Below, piece after piece: positions 22,898 to 35,400 of a DNA stretch of 64,000 nt. The notes below the pieces were generated by a model. It was not told the DNA's origin. It did no database searches and worked only from the letters and a program-made list of their open reading frames with translations. Location: positions 8,362,827 to 8,426,826 of the forward strand of contig NC_084805.1 of NCBI RefSeq assembly GCF_963583255.1, in the 5' to 3' direction. The DNA is from Pyrus communis. Lineage: Eukaryota; Streptophyta; Magnoliopsida; Rosales; Rosaceae. Numbering within the stretch: position 1 is the first letter of the stretch; every line of letters begins with the position of its first letter. Both the position numbers and the translations under genes were made by a program.

Positions 22898-25059
22898 ATT
22901 GATGTTAAAAGAAGAAAAAAAAAACTAGAAAGAAAAGAATTAATCATCATTAAGCCGACAAAATGTGGAATAAAAACCTCAAATTTCTCTCCCAATCGTG
23001 TATTCCTTTCTTCATCATCTTCCCCATGCATCAAATTCCAGCCTCCCATACAAACCCACATCGATTCACCAACCAAAACAATACTACTAATTAAATTGAA
23101 GATACAAATTGATGAAGAAAAGAAGACACGACTGGGAGAGAAACATGGGTTTGGGGTTTAGTGATAGTCCTATCTTTTTATGAGTACAAGGTCTTAGAAT
23201 CTGATTCTATAGATGGTGACTTCAAACTAAATTATTAATGCAGAATCATTGTATGACTAAACCCAAATCTCTAACTCATTATTATAATAGGCTTTTTTTT
23301 TATTAGCACCCCAATAATGTTGAATACACCCCACATTAAAATTTAATATTAAATGACTTATATACTCTAATTAATATATAATGACATTTTCGACCTTATA
23401 AGGTTGAAAAAAAATTAAAATAAAATTCTCAAATACAATCACTTTTAACGTGTATATGTCAAAGATTATTTGTCTTATTCGACTCTCAAAACCACTGACC
23501 CTACATTGTAGACAAAACCCTAACCAATGAAACTACAAACATGTAGATTGAGAAAAAATATTTTTAACAAATAAAACATGAAATTGACGTTTTGGAAGAT
23601 TCACATAAGGTAAGACTTCATATTTTTCATTCTTTTAGTGATTTCAACGACATCAACATCAGCCGTTCCTTTTAATTATTGGTATTATTATTCTTAATTA
23701 TTTAATTGTAGTTCCTTTCAGTTGATCTAATAATTCAAAACCCAGCAACATCCTCTTTTGAGCAAAATCCTATTCCTCATCTAGTAACGCCGAACACGCG
23801 TAGCACTCCACCTCTTTCCATGGAGCAAATAGTATCAAACAATTGAAGGGATAAACACATGCAAATAGGATCAAAAAATTGTTGGTATCAGATCATTAAT
23901 GTAGGATGATAGTATTTAGGACAATATGAAAAGGATAGAGAAATATAAGAGATCTGGACTCATTCCGGTCTTTGGTGACACGCCCGACCCTGATATTCTC
24001 CAAACACCAGGGTAGGCACATGCTGGTCAACACCCAAATGTGACGAAGCCATATTATGATGCATGAGAACAATTAACTGACATAAATAAAACTTGTAAAT
24101 TTAATTATAATAAATATGTAACTGTGGAACATGTTCAGAACATACAACTAATTCGAGACACTAAAAAGGAATAATATAAAATTGAACGAATGAAGAGATG
24201 AGTCCTCCACCGAGAAAACTCAAAGATGCCAATGCGGGAGTGCCTTGATACCGGGATTGTACACCTCGATTCTAAGTCCTGAGGGGCGCAAAACAAAACA
24301 TGAGTGGACTAAGTTTATATATAAGTAATAATGAAACAGTTATTCATCAACGTACTGACCCCCAAAGTTTATGAAAACTCAATAGTATAATATGTAATAG
24401 GTTTTCCGAAAACCCTAGCATGCCATAAAACCTTCAATAAAACATATATCATAAATAGTATGCTAAATAGTGGTATCAGTATCTCCCGAAGGCATATAGA
24501 ACACTTCATTCGCCCGTAGGCTCCTACAGCACCTGACCGAAGCCATGTATAGATATCATTTGCCCGTAGGCATATAGTGACCACTAGATAAGCACAAAAT
24601 TATTGAATATAATCTTTCCAAAATATATCTCATCGGAGCTCAATAGCTCAACATCATATCAAAAATCATGTTCAAAGTATATAATCATAAATCATATATA
24701 CTTCAAAGAATGTAAAGTCAATAAAGCATGATATTTCATAAAGCATGAATCCAATTTACTCATAAACGTTTCGTAAAACATCACCATAAAATCATGCTTT
24801 TCATGTATGCATTTCTAATAGTAAAATCATGCATTTTAGAAAGGGTCCATTCACAAATACTCCGTCATCGAAAAGCCGTGCAAACTAGCGAAGACGGAAA
24901 CGCCGCAATAAATGCACCTAAGCACATAAAGGGTCCAATTAATAGAACTCTACTAAAACGATTGAATTTGAGAAAATGGACATCGAATTACCCTAAGAGG
25001 GGTCCCGGGCAAATTTCGTAAAAGTCAACACAAAGAATATTCTAGAGAATATTCCATCT

Positions 25060-25310
25060 GGGTCGGGTCAGGTCGGATCCAGGTTGGGCTTGGTCCTGGG
25101 TTGGGCCTAGTTTATAGGCTGGGTTGGTATTGGGCTTGGGTCAAGGGTTAGTAGGCCGGTTTTTATTTGGGTTTGGGCTTGGGGTATTTGAGTTGGGCCT
25201 AAAGCTGGGCCAAAAGGTTTTAGGTTTGGGCTTAACAATTGGGCTAGGTTCCATGGCCCAAATCTTTAGGCCAGACTAGGGTTGTGGGTCTGGGTTTAGG
25301 GTTACCGGGT
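25060..25310. repeat. Degenerate TTGGGC/GGGCTT-rich tract
   Basis: Low-complexity G/T-rich sequence with many TTGGGC and GGGTT units sits inside the outer solo LTR. Runs of G on one strand could fold, but this is only a possibility. Confidence 0.6.
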
Positions 25311-25398
25311 CAGGTTGACTTAGTTTTCAGACCGATTCTCACGAAGACAAAAGCGGAAGCTTCCCAAGCTCCGGTTAACCTCGAACCTCGACTACAAC

Positions 25399-27888
25399 TG
25401 ATAGGAGCATATTTAGGCGACTTACTTAGCTTGTTTTCGTGCATTTATATTGTTAATTCATAGTTGTTTTTGGCGTTTAAGCCATTTTCATGTGTTTTTA
25501 GGTTCATGTGGCTAAGGAAGCAAAAAGATGCATTTTGGAGCATTTTGGAGCAAAATTGGACTTGGAAGGGATAACTTATACTTGGAGCAAAAGGAATGGA
25601 CGAAATTGAAGAGTTGATGTCACAAGGATTCCTACTTGAAGTAGCCACACACCTTCCACATTTCAGCCACATGCACTTGTTCCTCCATCATTGCACCAAC
25701 AACAACATTGCACATGCACTCCCTTTAATTAATTAACCCACATGCACCCTTTATTCTTTCATCATTCCAGCCACTCCACATCCCTCACCAAGAAATCATT
25801 CAACACATGCATCCATAATCATTTCTCCACACCAAAACCGTGCACATGCATTCCCCTTGTGCAATTCCATCATTCCACACCTCCATGGCAGCCACCAACC
25901 AACCTAGCTGTCATGTTTCCCCTTTAATCATTCAAACATTCACCCACATGCATTTCTAACCCACATGCACCCTAGATTCTAATCAGCCATTCACATTTAA
26001 TCATTCATTCCCATCAGATTTCTAGCATATTCACATGCATTCCATCCTTTAAAACATTGCACATGCACTCCACATGCATTCATCCTAGCTGTCATGTTTC
26101 CCCTTTCATCATTCCCTCACATTCTTTAAATCAGCCAACACATGCATCCACCTTTCTCCCATCAGATTTCCAACATTGCACATGCATTCCCCTTACAATT
26201 TCAGCAATCCTAGCTGTTTTGCACATGCATTCACTTAACCTAGCTGTCATGTTCCCTCTCGCATCCATTCATCTCCCTATAAAAACCATACACACCTCAA
26301 TTCACTCATTCATTCATTCTCATATATAACTCATCCATTGCAGAAATGTAGACCATAAACCACCCTTGCCGTGACTCTCCCTTACAATCCAAACACCATC
26401 CTTCCATCTCCACAACTCTTCTTCCATTCCTCCACCACTCCCCAAACCATTCACACCATCAAACTATCCCTAGACCTTGTGCTACAATGAAGAGGAAGAT
26501 AAGAGGGCCTAAACTTTCATACAATTCAAGTTTGAGTTGTTGGAATGTTTAGGTGTTGCTTTGATTTCTATGTTTAATTTCAATACTCTTTGTTTTGTAC
26601 GAATGAGGCATGGAAGAGAAGAGGGCCTAAACGTTCATACAATTCAAGTTTGAGTTGTTGGAATGTTTAGGTGTTTCTTTGATTCTCTTTGTTTTGTACC
26701 ATGAGGAACTAAACCCCCCTTGGCTAGGGGGGGATTCGAAATAAATGTTTATGCTTGCATTTTGATTTGATTACTTCTAATTACGTTTCATAAGTTGTGG
26801 ATTCAATTTGTTTAACCGTTTGATTGATAACTTATTTATGTATGTTTATTGAGAGTGCACGCTTAATTTTCATGCATGAATATGACGCTAGAATATAAGT
26901 GAGTTTCACCTAATCGTTATGAACTTATATTCACAAGTAGTGGAGGTTGCTTATAAACAATCGCGTTAAATGAATTCTTGGCACGAGTTTCATGCTCATC
27001 ATAGTAACGAATGCCTCGTCAACACTTATAGTTTTCATAATGCTTAATGATCTTTGATTGTATCTTTATTGTGCTGTTCACGTAAAGGACTTTTGGAGAA
27101 TGTTGTGAATTGCGTTGCGCTAACCCATCCAATTCATTAACTTAAGGAAAACTTGACGGTTAATTTAAGCGGACCTAATTAACCCGGGGTGATGAGTTTC
27201 ATAATTTATTGAAATGCAATTGGAAATCATTTTATTATGCAAGTGTAACATGTGTGGAGAAGAACCTTCTAGCTAGCATTCATCCATTCATTTTCATCGC
27301 ATTCATATTTACATTCTGTCTAGTTTATTAAACTTGTTTCGTTATTTCAATTTTCGTCAAATTAAAATCCCCCTTTACTTTATTTTCTAATTTAGTTAGA
27401 AAGTGTCTTAGTTTGTGTTTATAAGAGTTTTGAGTCATTTTGTTACACAAATTCGTCCAAATTTGTGTTTGTGCTCAAATCTGCCCAGAAAGTGGTTTTT
27501 AGGCAGATTTGAGTGTGTTTGTGTTGTTTTGAGTCTTTTGGTTTGTTTTAGTGTTTTAAAGTTTAGTTTTGCATTCCTTGAGTCTAGTATAGTGTTTTAT
27601 ATTGTTATTTTACGTTTGAATCAAGCCATAATCTTAAATTCGTCCAACATTGGGTTTAAGGTCAGAAACTGCCTAGTTAGTGTTTTTAGGCAGTTTTGAG
27701 TCTTTTGAACTTGTTTTGTGTCCTTTGAGTCTTTGTGAACGTTTTTAACTTTGTTTTTATGTTTTTGAGTCAAATCCAAGTGATTAACAATCCCTCCTAA
27801 TCCCCGGTCCAGAACGATCCCTACTTATACATATACTACAATTTGACGAAAAGAGGGTTTAATTTGTGTGCGTATAAATCACGCATCA
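25399..27888 (+). mobile_element. Solo LTR, 2.49 kb, nested in the LTR at 23976
   Basis: It starts TGATAGGAGCATATTTAGGC and ends ATCACGCATCA, flanked by identical ACAAC (25394-25398, 27889-27893). There is no internal domain and no second LTR. Within it, 26483-26600 is followed by a near-copy at 26606-26700 (shared GAGGGCCTAAACGTTCATAC-type string and TTTGAGTTGTTGGAATGTTT), an internal tandem duplication. 25660-26270 is a C/A-rich segment dense in CATGCA. Confidence 0.85.
25665..26270 (+). promoter_or_regulatory. Cluster of CATGCA (RY) motifs within the solo LTR
   Basis: I count about 13 copies of ACATGCA in roughly 600 bases, mostly as CACATGCA(C/T), among repeated CCTAGCTGTCATGTTTCCC strings. 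CATGCA is the core of the RY element bound by plant B3 factors of the FUS3/ABI3/LEC2 type. The motifs may have spread simply through internal repetition. Regulatory function is inference. Confidence 0.4.
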
Positions 27889-28861
27889 ACAACCTACGAT
27901 CTACCCACCAAATTAAAGAAAAACTAGATTATATTAGGATTATACCTTTGGTTTCCCAAGTAGTGGCCGAAGTTAGCCGGAAAAGTCGTCTGAAACGCAC
28001 GGTTCTCGCCGGGAATCTGGGTTTCGGTTTCCTTCTTCCTTCCATCACGATCACGTCGTTTCACAAACCTAAACTAGGTTAAAGTTGAACCATAAAGGCG
28101 AATAAAAGAGGATCAAAGTACTTTGAGGCTTACCCCACGTCGGGAGGTCGAGAAGCTCACTGGATTTCTCCAAGCTTTTGCACCGGTTTCCATGGTGCTA
28201 TAATCCTGGTCTGCACTTGCAGAGGGAAAAGAGGAACAAGAGAGGTGAGGAAGTGAGGGAGAGCAAGTGAAGAGAGAGAGAGAGAGTCCTGCGAGAGTGA
28301 GCTGAGAGAAAGAGGTCCAAGAGTGAGAGAGCTTGGGGAGCATTAGAGAGAATGAGAGAAAGTAGGGGGATAAGTGCCAAGTGGCAGCCTTAGAAGAAGA
28401 GAGACTGGGGGACCAAAAAGAAAGCTCACCATTTAAGAACCAAATAGTACCCATTTCAAAATATCTTTTCAACCCCATTGAAATTACCAAACTACCCCTT
28501 CATTCCAAAATCCATAAAATTATTCGGGACGGGTTGTTACATTTGGCATCCATCAAACCAAAGGTGTATTGGAATCACACCAATAGAGAAATTAGAAATT
28601 TTTTAAAAATACATCGACTTCAGCTGCACATCGAAAGTACCTAGAATGATATTATGTATTTTCACATAGAATGTGAAAAGTGTGGGTGTAGGTAGAAAAT
28701 GTGAAATGTTGTTGAAAATGTAAAGTGTATGGTGAGAGTTGAGATGGGAAAGTATGTGGAGTGTATTAAAATAAATTTTAATTGAAAAATCAAATGTAAG
28801 GTATATTTAATAATATATGAGATTTAATATAATAAGCCTTATAAATCTATCGTTATAAGGC

Positions 28862-31800
28862 TTATTTAGATGTACTTTTAAAATAACGAAAAGCGCTTTT
28901 AGAGAAAATATTTTTGGGTTCCAAAAGTACTTAAAGTAATTTTTCCAAGAAGCACCAGTTATGCTTCTTCCAGGATTTACTTGCATCTTTATGAAAGATT
29001 GGTTCTAAAAGTATGTTCATCAAAAATGCTTTCAGTCATTTTAAAAACATATCCAAACAAGTTCATATTTAATAAATAAAAAATGGGATTCCCAACAAAT
29101 GTTTGTTTGTAGTTGGAGAAACAACGAATGGTTATGAGAAGTGTACCTAATGGGTAGGGGATAAACATGGCCATTCCATTTTTCTAAGTATCCCCTACAA
29201 AAACTGATGGTAACACCCGCTTATTTATTTATTCATCGGTTTTTAGTAAACATATAATATGACATAAATAAAAATCATACGTATTTCTTTATAATTTTGT
29301 TTTAAACAATATATTTTGTTAGATAAGTTACTGATGAAGTTTAAACCCACATCATAATATAAAAGTTTAACATTTTTTTATCATTGTAGTAAATGATTGC
29401 TTGCTACAAAATATATTTTTTAGATGCATGATATGACATGATCCTTTGCAAATTTATTCCTTAACGTACACCTTCCCCTGCCCCCGGGTGAAAAAAAAAA
29501 ATTTATCAGTACTCAAAATCTTCTCCACTTGTTGACCAAACGAAAATATCTTCAGACTGATTGAAATATTTAAACAAAGTGGTCATTAAATATATAGAAA
29601 AGTTCATTTGCATATTAATTTAAGAACAATGAGATCTTTTTGTATTTTAAAACTAAAAGGGAGTTAATTGTGCTTTTCTTTCCGATTTTTTTTTTTATTT
29701 TTTGTCTAATTTTTTTTGTTGTATTATAATTGGATTTGGAATTAAAAAGTCGTTCCGAGACAAGATTCTTTATTAGACAGCCGATGTACATTCGACCAAG
29801 TGCCAAGCTCCAAACCCCAAACCCCAAACAATCCTCCAACCACTCTCATATTTGGCCCTTTTTTTTTTTTTTTCTTTTTTTCTTTTTTTTTGGAGACGGC
29901 CGTTTGTACTTGGCATCAAAACACCAAGTTCGGCCGACTGACTAAGTGAAATTTCAACCTTCCGATCGTAAGGTTAAAAACGCTAATTATTTGGGCTATT
30001 TCATGATTCTTAATTATCGTTCACATAGCAAATGAAAAGTCTGACTCTTAGAGATGTTTTTAGGGACAATATGAGTTAATAAAATATGCTCATCATTTTA
30101 ACCAATATTACTAAACTAAAATTTTTATACCACACACGGTTCCTTCTTTTATTCATTTAAAAGTTTTAAAGGCTAAAAGCCGAGAAAAATAGACTATATT
30201 TTTCTTACGTCAAATTATTACTTTCAAATTTACTATTATATAACTTTATACAGCCAATAAAAAAATTAAGCATCTAATTTCGTAGTAATAATTTACACTA
30301 AATTGGATTATAATTGATAAAACCAGAACCAGAATCTTTGTGTGGGCTTTCTTTTCTTCAAAACACGTCTCTTATTGTAACAGAAAGCATAACACGTTTA
30401 TTGTCTGCAAGATATCCAACCAGACAGTAAAGCATTTGTCTTAAATCAATAATTGAGAAGCATCCAATGTTATTCATTTCCACAAATAGAGTCCCGATCC
30501 TCTGTGTGAGGATTCTGAGATCCATAAATCGTGTTCGTTCATCATACATCATACGGTCAGAAATCATTTTATTTAAAAATAAACATAAACAGTACTTGAC
30601 AAAAACTAATCGTACAATGTACAATCAACGGACACGATTCACAAATCTCCAAGATCCTTACCAAAATGATCCGAAGAATATCTTGTTGGCCACAAATAAA
30701 GCCTTGGAGTTTAGTGGATGTGTGACCTTTTTAATTATATAACATTTGTGACAAATTGCACCATTCTTGTAACAGCAAGTTGTTGATGCTTGTTAAATTT
30801 GGTCGTGTTCATATTTTTTTCGTGACAAATTTGTTATTTTAGTAGGTTCTAAACTTCAAACACAAATCTGATCCATTAAAATTGACGAGTTATTCGACCC
30901 AATCCATTTTACCCATTAGGACAATATTTACTTCAATCAATAATCTAATGAAAAAAAATTGCATACTATATTACTAAACATTAACATCTAAATTCATAAG
31001 TTCCTTTTGATTCAGCAATACAACTATAATCATTTCATTAAGCACTACATCTACATGCCACATAAATTGAGAGGTAAACTGATAGGGCTAGGACTTTAGT
31101 TTAAAGCGTTAAAACGGGTTAAAATGGGTTATTCGTGGGTAGACATAAAGCAACTCGTTATTTAACGAGTGCTTAACAGATTGACACAATAAAACACATA
31201 ACCTGTTAAATCTCGACCCAAAACCTTTTTTTTCCACGTCACTTCGTGGAGGTTTAACGTGTTATGCATGAAATTGTCAAGTCAGCTTATAATGATTGAC
31301 CAAATTTTTATTAATGTTATATTATTTTATAGTATTACTAATAAATAAATTGATACCACCATATTGTGATGTCAACATCAATTAAAAAGTTACTCATTCT
31401 TGATAACACCAAGTTGTGTAATGGCACTTAACTGAGAAGTTATTCATTCTTTTCAACCTTATCCATCTATTCTCTTTACTACTAACTTTTGTTGATAAAG
31501 ACATTACAATTAAATTATCCCCCTTTCTATCAATCAAAAAATTAACAACTTCCAACTTGGGATACAATTTAGAGGTGGGGTGAGCTAGTTGATTAAACTA
31601 ACGTGCTTTTCCACATAAGTTTGAATTCCTTGTGTCGATGTGAACGAATTCAATATAATTATCTTACTGTTTGTCCAAACAAAAACGAAAAATAAAGTGG
31701 ACACAATTTTTGAATTAGAGTTGAGAGAAAATAGGATCACATCTTGGGTAGAATGAGTTATGAACAACCAAATTGACTAGGAAGACTATATGAACATTGA

Positions 31801-32106
31801 AGCAAACAGTATGATCACGCTAAAGGTTCTCCGCAGGAGCTAGCTAGCAGCTGGGTTTATAAATCATATAACCAACAAAATTCCTGACTAAATTCGCAAA
31901 TATATATTGATATCTTGAATAAAAATCTTTATCGTTCTGCCTTAAAAAAACAAAAAGAATCGCAAATATATAAATGGCCGGATGGATTACATCTCTCACA
32001 ACTTAATTAGGCTAATAACAAAGTGAGCCAAAATCTTAACAATATTACTAACCTCCACTGGAAAATGGAAATGGAGCAATTAAATGAACCAAAAGAACAA
32101 ATATAT

Positions 32107-32142
<36 letters not shown>

Positions 32143-32197
32143 TGCCAACCTGAATCTTTTTACAGAAATAAGAGATCAAATCAAATGGTGAATATAT
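28862..32197. other. Gene-poor spacer
   Basis: AT-rich sequence without credible coding frames. It includes a MITE-like segment at 28880-29060 (GCGCTTTTAGA..., GCTTCTTCCAGGAT), a pyrimidine tract at 29860-29892, a foldback MITE at 30488-30683, a diverged ACGGGTTA-rich segment at 30780-31240 that may be an old hAT relic, and an AT microsatellite at 32112-32140. Confidence 0.5.
30488..30683. mobile_element. GGATCC-type foldback MITE
   Basis: The left arm (ATCCTCTGTGTGAGGATTCT, AATCGTGTTCGTTCATCATA) and right arm (ACGGACACGATTCACAAAT, CCAAGATCCTTACC) are inverted copies around an AT-rich centre. It is the same family as 3764-3966 and 47299-47508. Confidence 0.65.
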
Positions 32198-32374
32198 TTA
32201 AGGAAGAAAACCAACGAAATTAACTGGAGCTGTGGAATAGTGAGATGAATAACTTGTTAGCTGTGGAGAGAAGTTGTGCTGAAGAGCTACCTCTACTGCC
32301 TGAGCGATAACGAGGACGAGCTCGAACGCCAGTTTCAGTAGATCCATGCACATTTCCAGTCTCTGAATCACCAT
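32198..32374 (-). CDS. Candidate small protein gene, 58 residues
   Basis: A minus-strand ORF from ATG at 32374 to TAA at 32198-32200 encodes 58 residues. Residues 1-31 (MVIQRLEMCMDLLK then LAFELVLVIAQAVEVAL) form a strongly hydrophobic, acidic-capped helix, and the tail 32-58 is polar with Ser/Tyr/His and ends FVGFLP. A TATAAATA box sits about 115 bases upstream of the ATG on the same strand (32496-32489), with a purine-rich leader between, a normal plant core-promoter spacing. There is no typical signal-peptide cleavage pattern; the helix could lie on or in a membrane. I do not recognise the family with certainty. Position between the dioxygenases and the kinesin would fit an orthologue of the short Arabidopsis gene At3g19030, but that is only positional inference. 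A second frame across the same bases is also open (AIQQYSNGDSETG...), so the coding call is uncertain. Confidence 0.4.
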   Translation of the reverse strand: MVIQRLEMCMDLLKLAFELVLVIAQAVEVALQHNFSPQLTSYSSHYSTAPVNFVGFLP

Positions 32375-32488
32375 TGCTATATTGCTGTATTGCCAGGTAA
32401 AGACTTTCTCTTTCTTTTTCTTCTTTCTTACTCTTTCTGTTCTCCCCTTATCGCACTTTCCTATCCATATTCTTGACAGACCTACTTG

Positions 32489-32496
32489 TATTTATA
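32489..32496 (-). promoter_or_regulatory. TATA box for the 58-residue ORF
   Basis: TATAAATA on the minus strand in the context GGATATAAATAC. Its distance to the ATG at 32374 allows a leader of about 85 bases. Confidence 0.4.
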
Positions 32497-32499
32497 TCC

Positions 32500-35400
32500 T
32501 ACAAATAAATTAATTAATTAGGAAGAATACAAAAATACCATTAATAGATAAACGTTCTATGATTAACTTTTTCTTTTCTTTTTTATTAATATATAGAAAA
32601 ATGGAGATTTTGAAAATACCCTTTTGTGCCATTAGAAAATGACTAAAGTTACACTAACCACCTATTTATACTATCATTTGTATCATATTTTTAATAGAAG
32701 TAGAGCTTGTCAACGCATGTGGATATAAAGATGATACAATTAAGTGGTACGAGTAGTATTTTTGTTAGAAAAAATATATATAATATATAATATACATCAC
32801 TGAATTATGAGATTTTAATATTTGTGCTATATATATATAGATCACTAAATTTGTAAGATAATATTTGTGTTCTCCACCAAGGGGATGAACTCATTCCTGT
32901 TTTTAATATGAATAAATCATATCTTTACACGTGTTTAATTTTTTAAAAGAAAAAGAATAAATAAAAGCCTTAATTTATATAAATTCCTAATCACACTCAA
33001 ACTCCTATCTAATTTGTTTGTCAAGAAGGCAACTAGCTGCGCATTTTGTTGCAGCGTTTATCCAAAAAATTGGAGGTTCTTGTAGCCGGGATCGTATTGG
33101 TGGAGAATTCTTTTTTAATATCTTGGCTGAAGATTAAAGTTTATCTTTATTTTTTGAACAAACGATATTATCTACATTAAGTAGAGAGGGTGGGCCTCAC
33201 AATGGGTTAATAATAATATGGTTCAAATTCGTTTTTGGCTAGAATTGAATCTAAAACCTCTTAGTTATAAGTGAACATAAATATCATTAAACTGTATTAC
33301 TAAGTGGTATAAATGATATCTTTTAGATAGGAACTTTTTCTTCTTTCTTTTTGAAAGATTAAAAACGTATCAAGATATAATTGCTCCATGTCAAAGTGGA
33401 GGAACAAGCTCATCCCTCCAAGGCGTGAAAACAAGTATTATCCAAATTTATATCACATAATCTATACTATTATTTGATATGAATAATCTGCGTGTAATAG
33501 TATGTAGTCAGAGCTTTATTATTTTAAGCAATTGAATTTTGAGTATTTTCTCATCAAGTTAGCAATTTTTTTCTCTTTACTTTTTCTTCTTTCTTGCTCT
33601 TTCTATTGCTCCCCTTATACGACTTCCCTATCCATGTTCATAAGAGAACTACTTGTACTCATATACTACAAATAAAACCTAGTCCAGGATTATAATTTTT
33701 TTTCTTTTTGATTAGTATATAGAAAAGGTGACAAGAAATATTTGCCGCAATAAAAAAGATGAGTACCGCTAAATATATGGTATTTAATTTATAATATTAC
33801 ATTACTACTTGACCTGTATGATCAGTGAGTAGTTGTATGTATTGAGAGTTTATCAATTTAGGCAATTAGATTTTGAGTATTTTCTTCGAAAAGTTAGTTA
33901 GGAATCAAAATTTTGTCAAATAGTAAGGAAGACATGGTACATGCCTTAATACCTTAATGTGGCTTTTCGAGGCGTCAAAGGGACACCAGTATCTCTCTAT
34001 CTCTAAGCGAATGTATATATGTAATCCCAGTGTCTGAAACCCACAGGAAATATCTTGATTAATATCCTGATTAAGGGAATTAAATTTATTCCCGACCTTA
34101 TTATCCAGAGCTTAAAGATTTACAAATTTAAATTATATATTTGTATGAAAAAAATTAAAATTGTTGGTTTGTGTGAGGTGAATCAACGAAATAAATTAAT
34201 AAGAATCATCAAATTCAACTTGTGTGGTCTAAATTTGTGGATATCTGAAGTCCGGACACTAAGTTTCGCAGTGGATCCAATTCCTAGATTAAGGCGAACA
34301 TATTAGCCAAATATCATGTTTATCCGTTTGAGTATATGACTGTATGGGAGGATAACTGTGAATGTCAAATCCGATGGTTATGTGGGTCCGATGAATGCAG
34401 ACTAGAAGATAAGAGGATGAAGATGAAAAAGCATCCAACAATGTGTCATATATATGTACATAGCATCTTCTTCTTTTCTGGTCGTCTACAATACTATACC
34501 ATGCCACTTTTAACGTATAATCAGTGCGATGAATGGAAACGTTGACCATGGTCTATTATATTATAGGACTAACTACAATTTACGTTGTCAACGTTAGAGC
34601 GATTTTGTAGTGTAATTTAGAACATAAGATCGTGTATTATATGTCATAATATAAGTGACATATATTAAAAATATATATACTCCTTCTACTTAAATAAAGA
34701 CACTTGGTTTACCATTGTATTCCAAACGTAAAAAATTCTCTCTCTCTCTCTCTCTTTCTGATTTTATATAATTTTTAAAATAGACCACGTGGTTTTAATT
34801 TTCTCATATTACACTTTGAGGATTTAAAATTGTATTAGTTTACTTCTTTTGGTTTTTTTCAATATCAAATCCTCCAAAACTAATTAATTCCTTTGTCAAT
34901 GTTGTGCAAATGTTGACAATGCAACCTATACAAAGACCTGACCCACACTGTGCCAACAATTTAATGAAGGTTCTCAAACAATCAACCCGTTAATTTTAAT
35001 ATTTTATGCTATAAAATAAGAAAATTAGATTTTTTAAAAAAAAACAAATAATATTATCTACACGAATAATGAGTATGCTAAATCTCACATTTAGTAAAAA
35101 TCGAACATAAGACTTCTCGCTAAAATAAAAATAAATACTATTAGACTGTAATATTAAATGACAAGAAAATTAGAACTTTATGGCTCATTTTAAAAATCAC
35201 TCCAAATCTCTTGGTTTGAAAATGACAACAATTTGGACTTCCTCTTTACAAATTGCTGATTCTTTTCTTAATTATTCTTGGTTTAATTTTATGTTTGTTT
35301 AAACACATCATTGGCTTCAAGAAATACAGGTTTTGTTGTTGGGTCGACGAAGACGTCATGATTGTGTAAAACAGAAAATAGTATATCCGATTTCACTGTT

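Larger units (their letters stand above)
23976..28541 (-). mobile_element. Solo LTR, about 2.07 kb, of a gypsy-like family
   Basis: On the minus strand it starts TGTAACAACCCGTCCC and ends GGTCGGGCGTGTCA. It is flanked by identical TTTGG duplications (23971-23975, 28542-28546). It has no internal region, so it is a solo LTR left by LTR-LTR recombination. It is itself interrupted at 25399-27888. Its content includes a GGGCTTGGG-rich tract (25060-25310) and a GA/CT-rich stretch (28210-28360), probably near its own transcription start. Confidence 0.85.
23283..28861. mobile_element. MULE-like inverted-repeat element split by nested LTR insertions
   Basis: The left part 23283-23970 and right part 28547-28861 match the two ends of the related uninterrupted element at 46381-47162. 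Terminal repeats are AGGCTTTTTTTTTATTAGCA on the left and AAGGCTTATTATATTAAATC (inverted) on the right. Shared interior strings are TTAAAATTTAATATTAAATG, ACATGTAGATTGAGAAAAAA and GTAAGACTTCATATTTTTCA. Without its insertions it is about 1 kb. It has no transposase; assignment to MULEs rests on similar ~9-bp AT-rich flanks and is tentative. Confidence 0.6.

Noticed and set aside
25742..26329. His/Pro/Thr-rich frames in the CATGCA segment
   Set aside because: They are by-products of the repeated CACATGCA and CATTC strings inside an LTR.
28113..28490. 125-residue minus-strand frame rich in Ser/Leu
   Set aside because: It lies in the GA/CT-rich part of a solo LTR. Composition explains the open frame.
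34289..34549. Overlapping frames on both strands near 34.4 kb
   Set aside because: No motifs, no matching splice or promoter signals, and both strands equally open.
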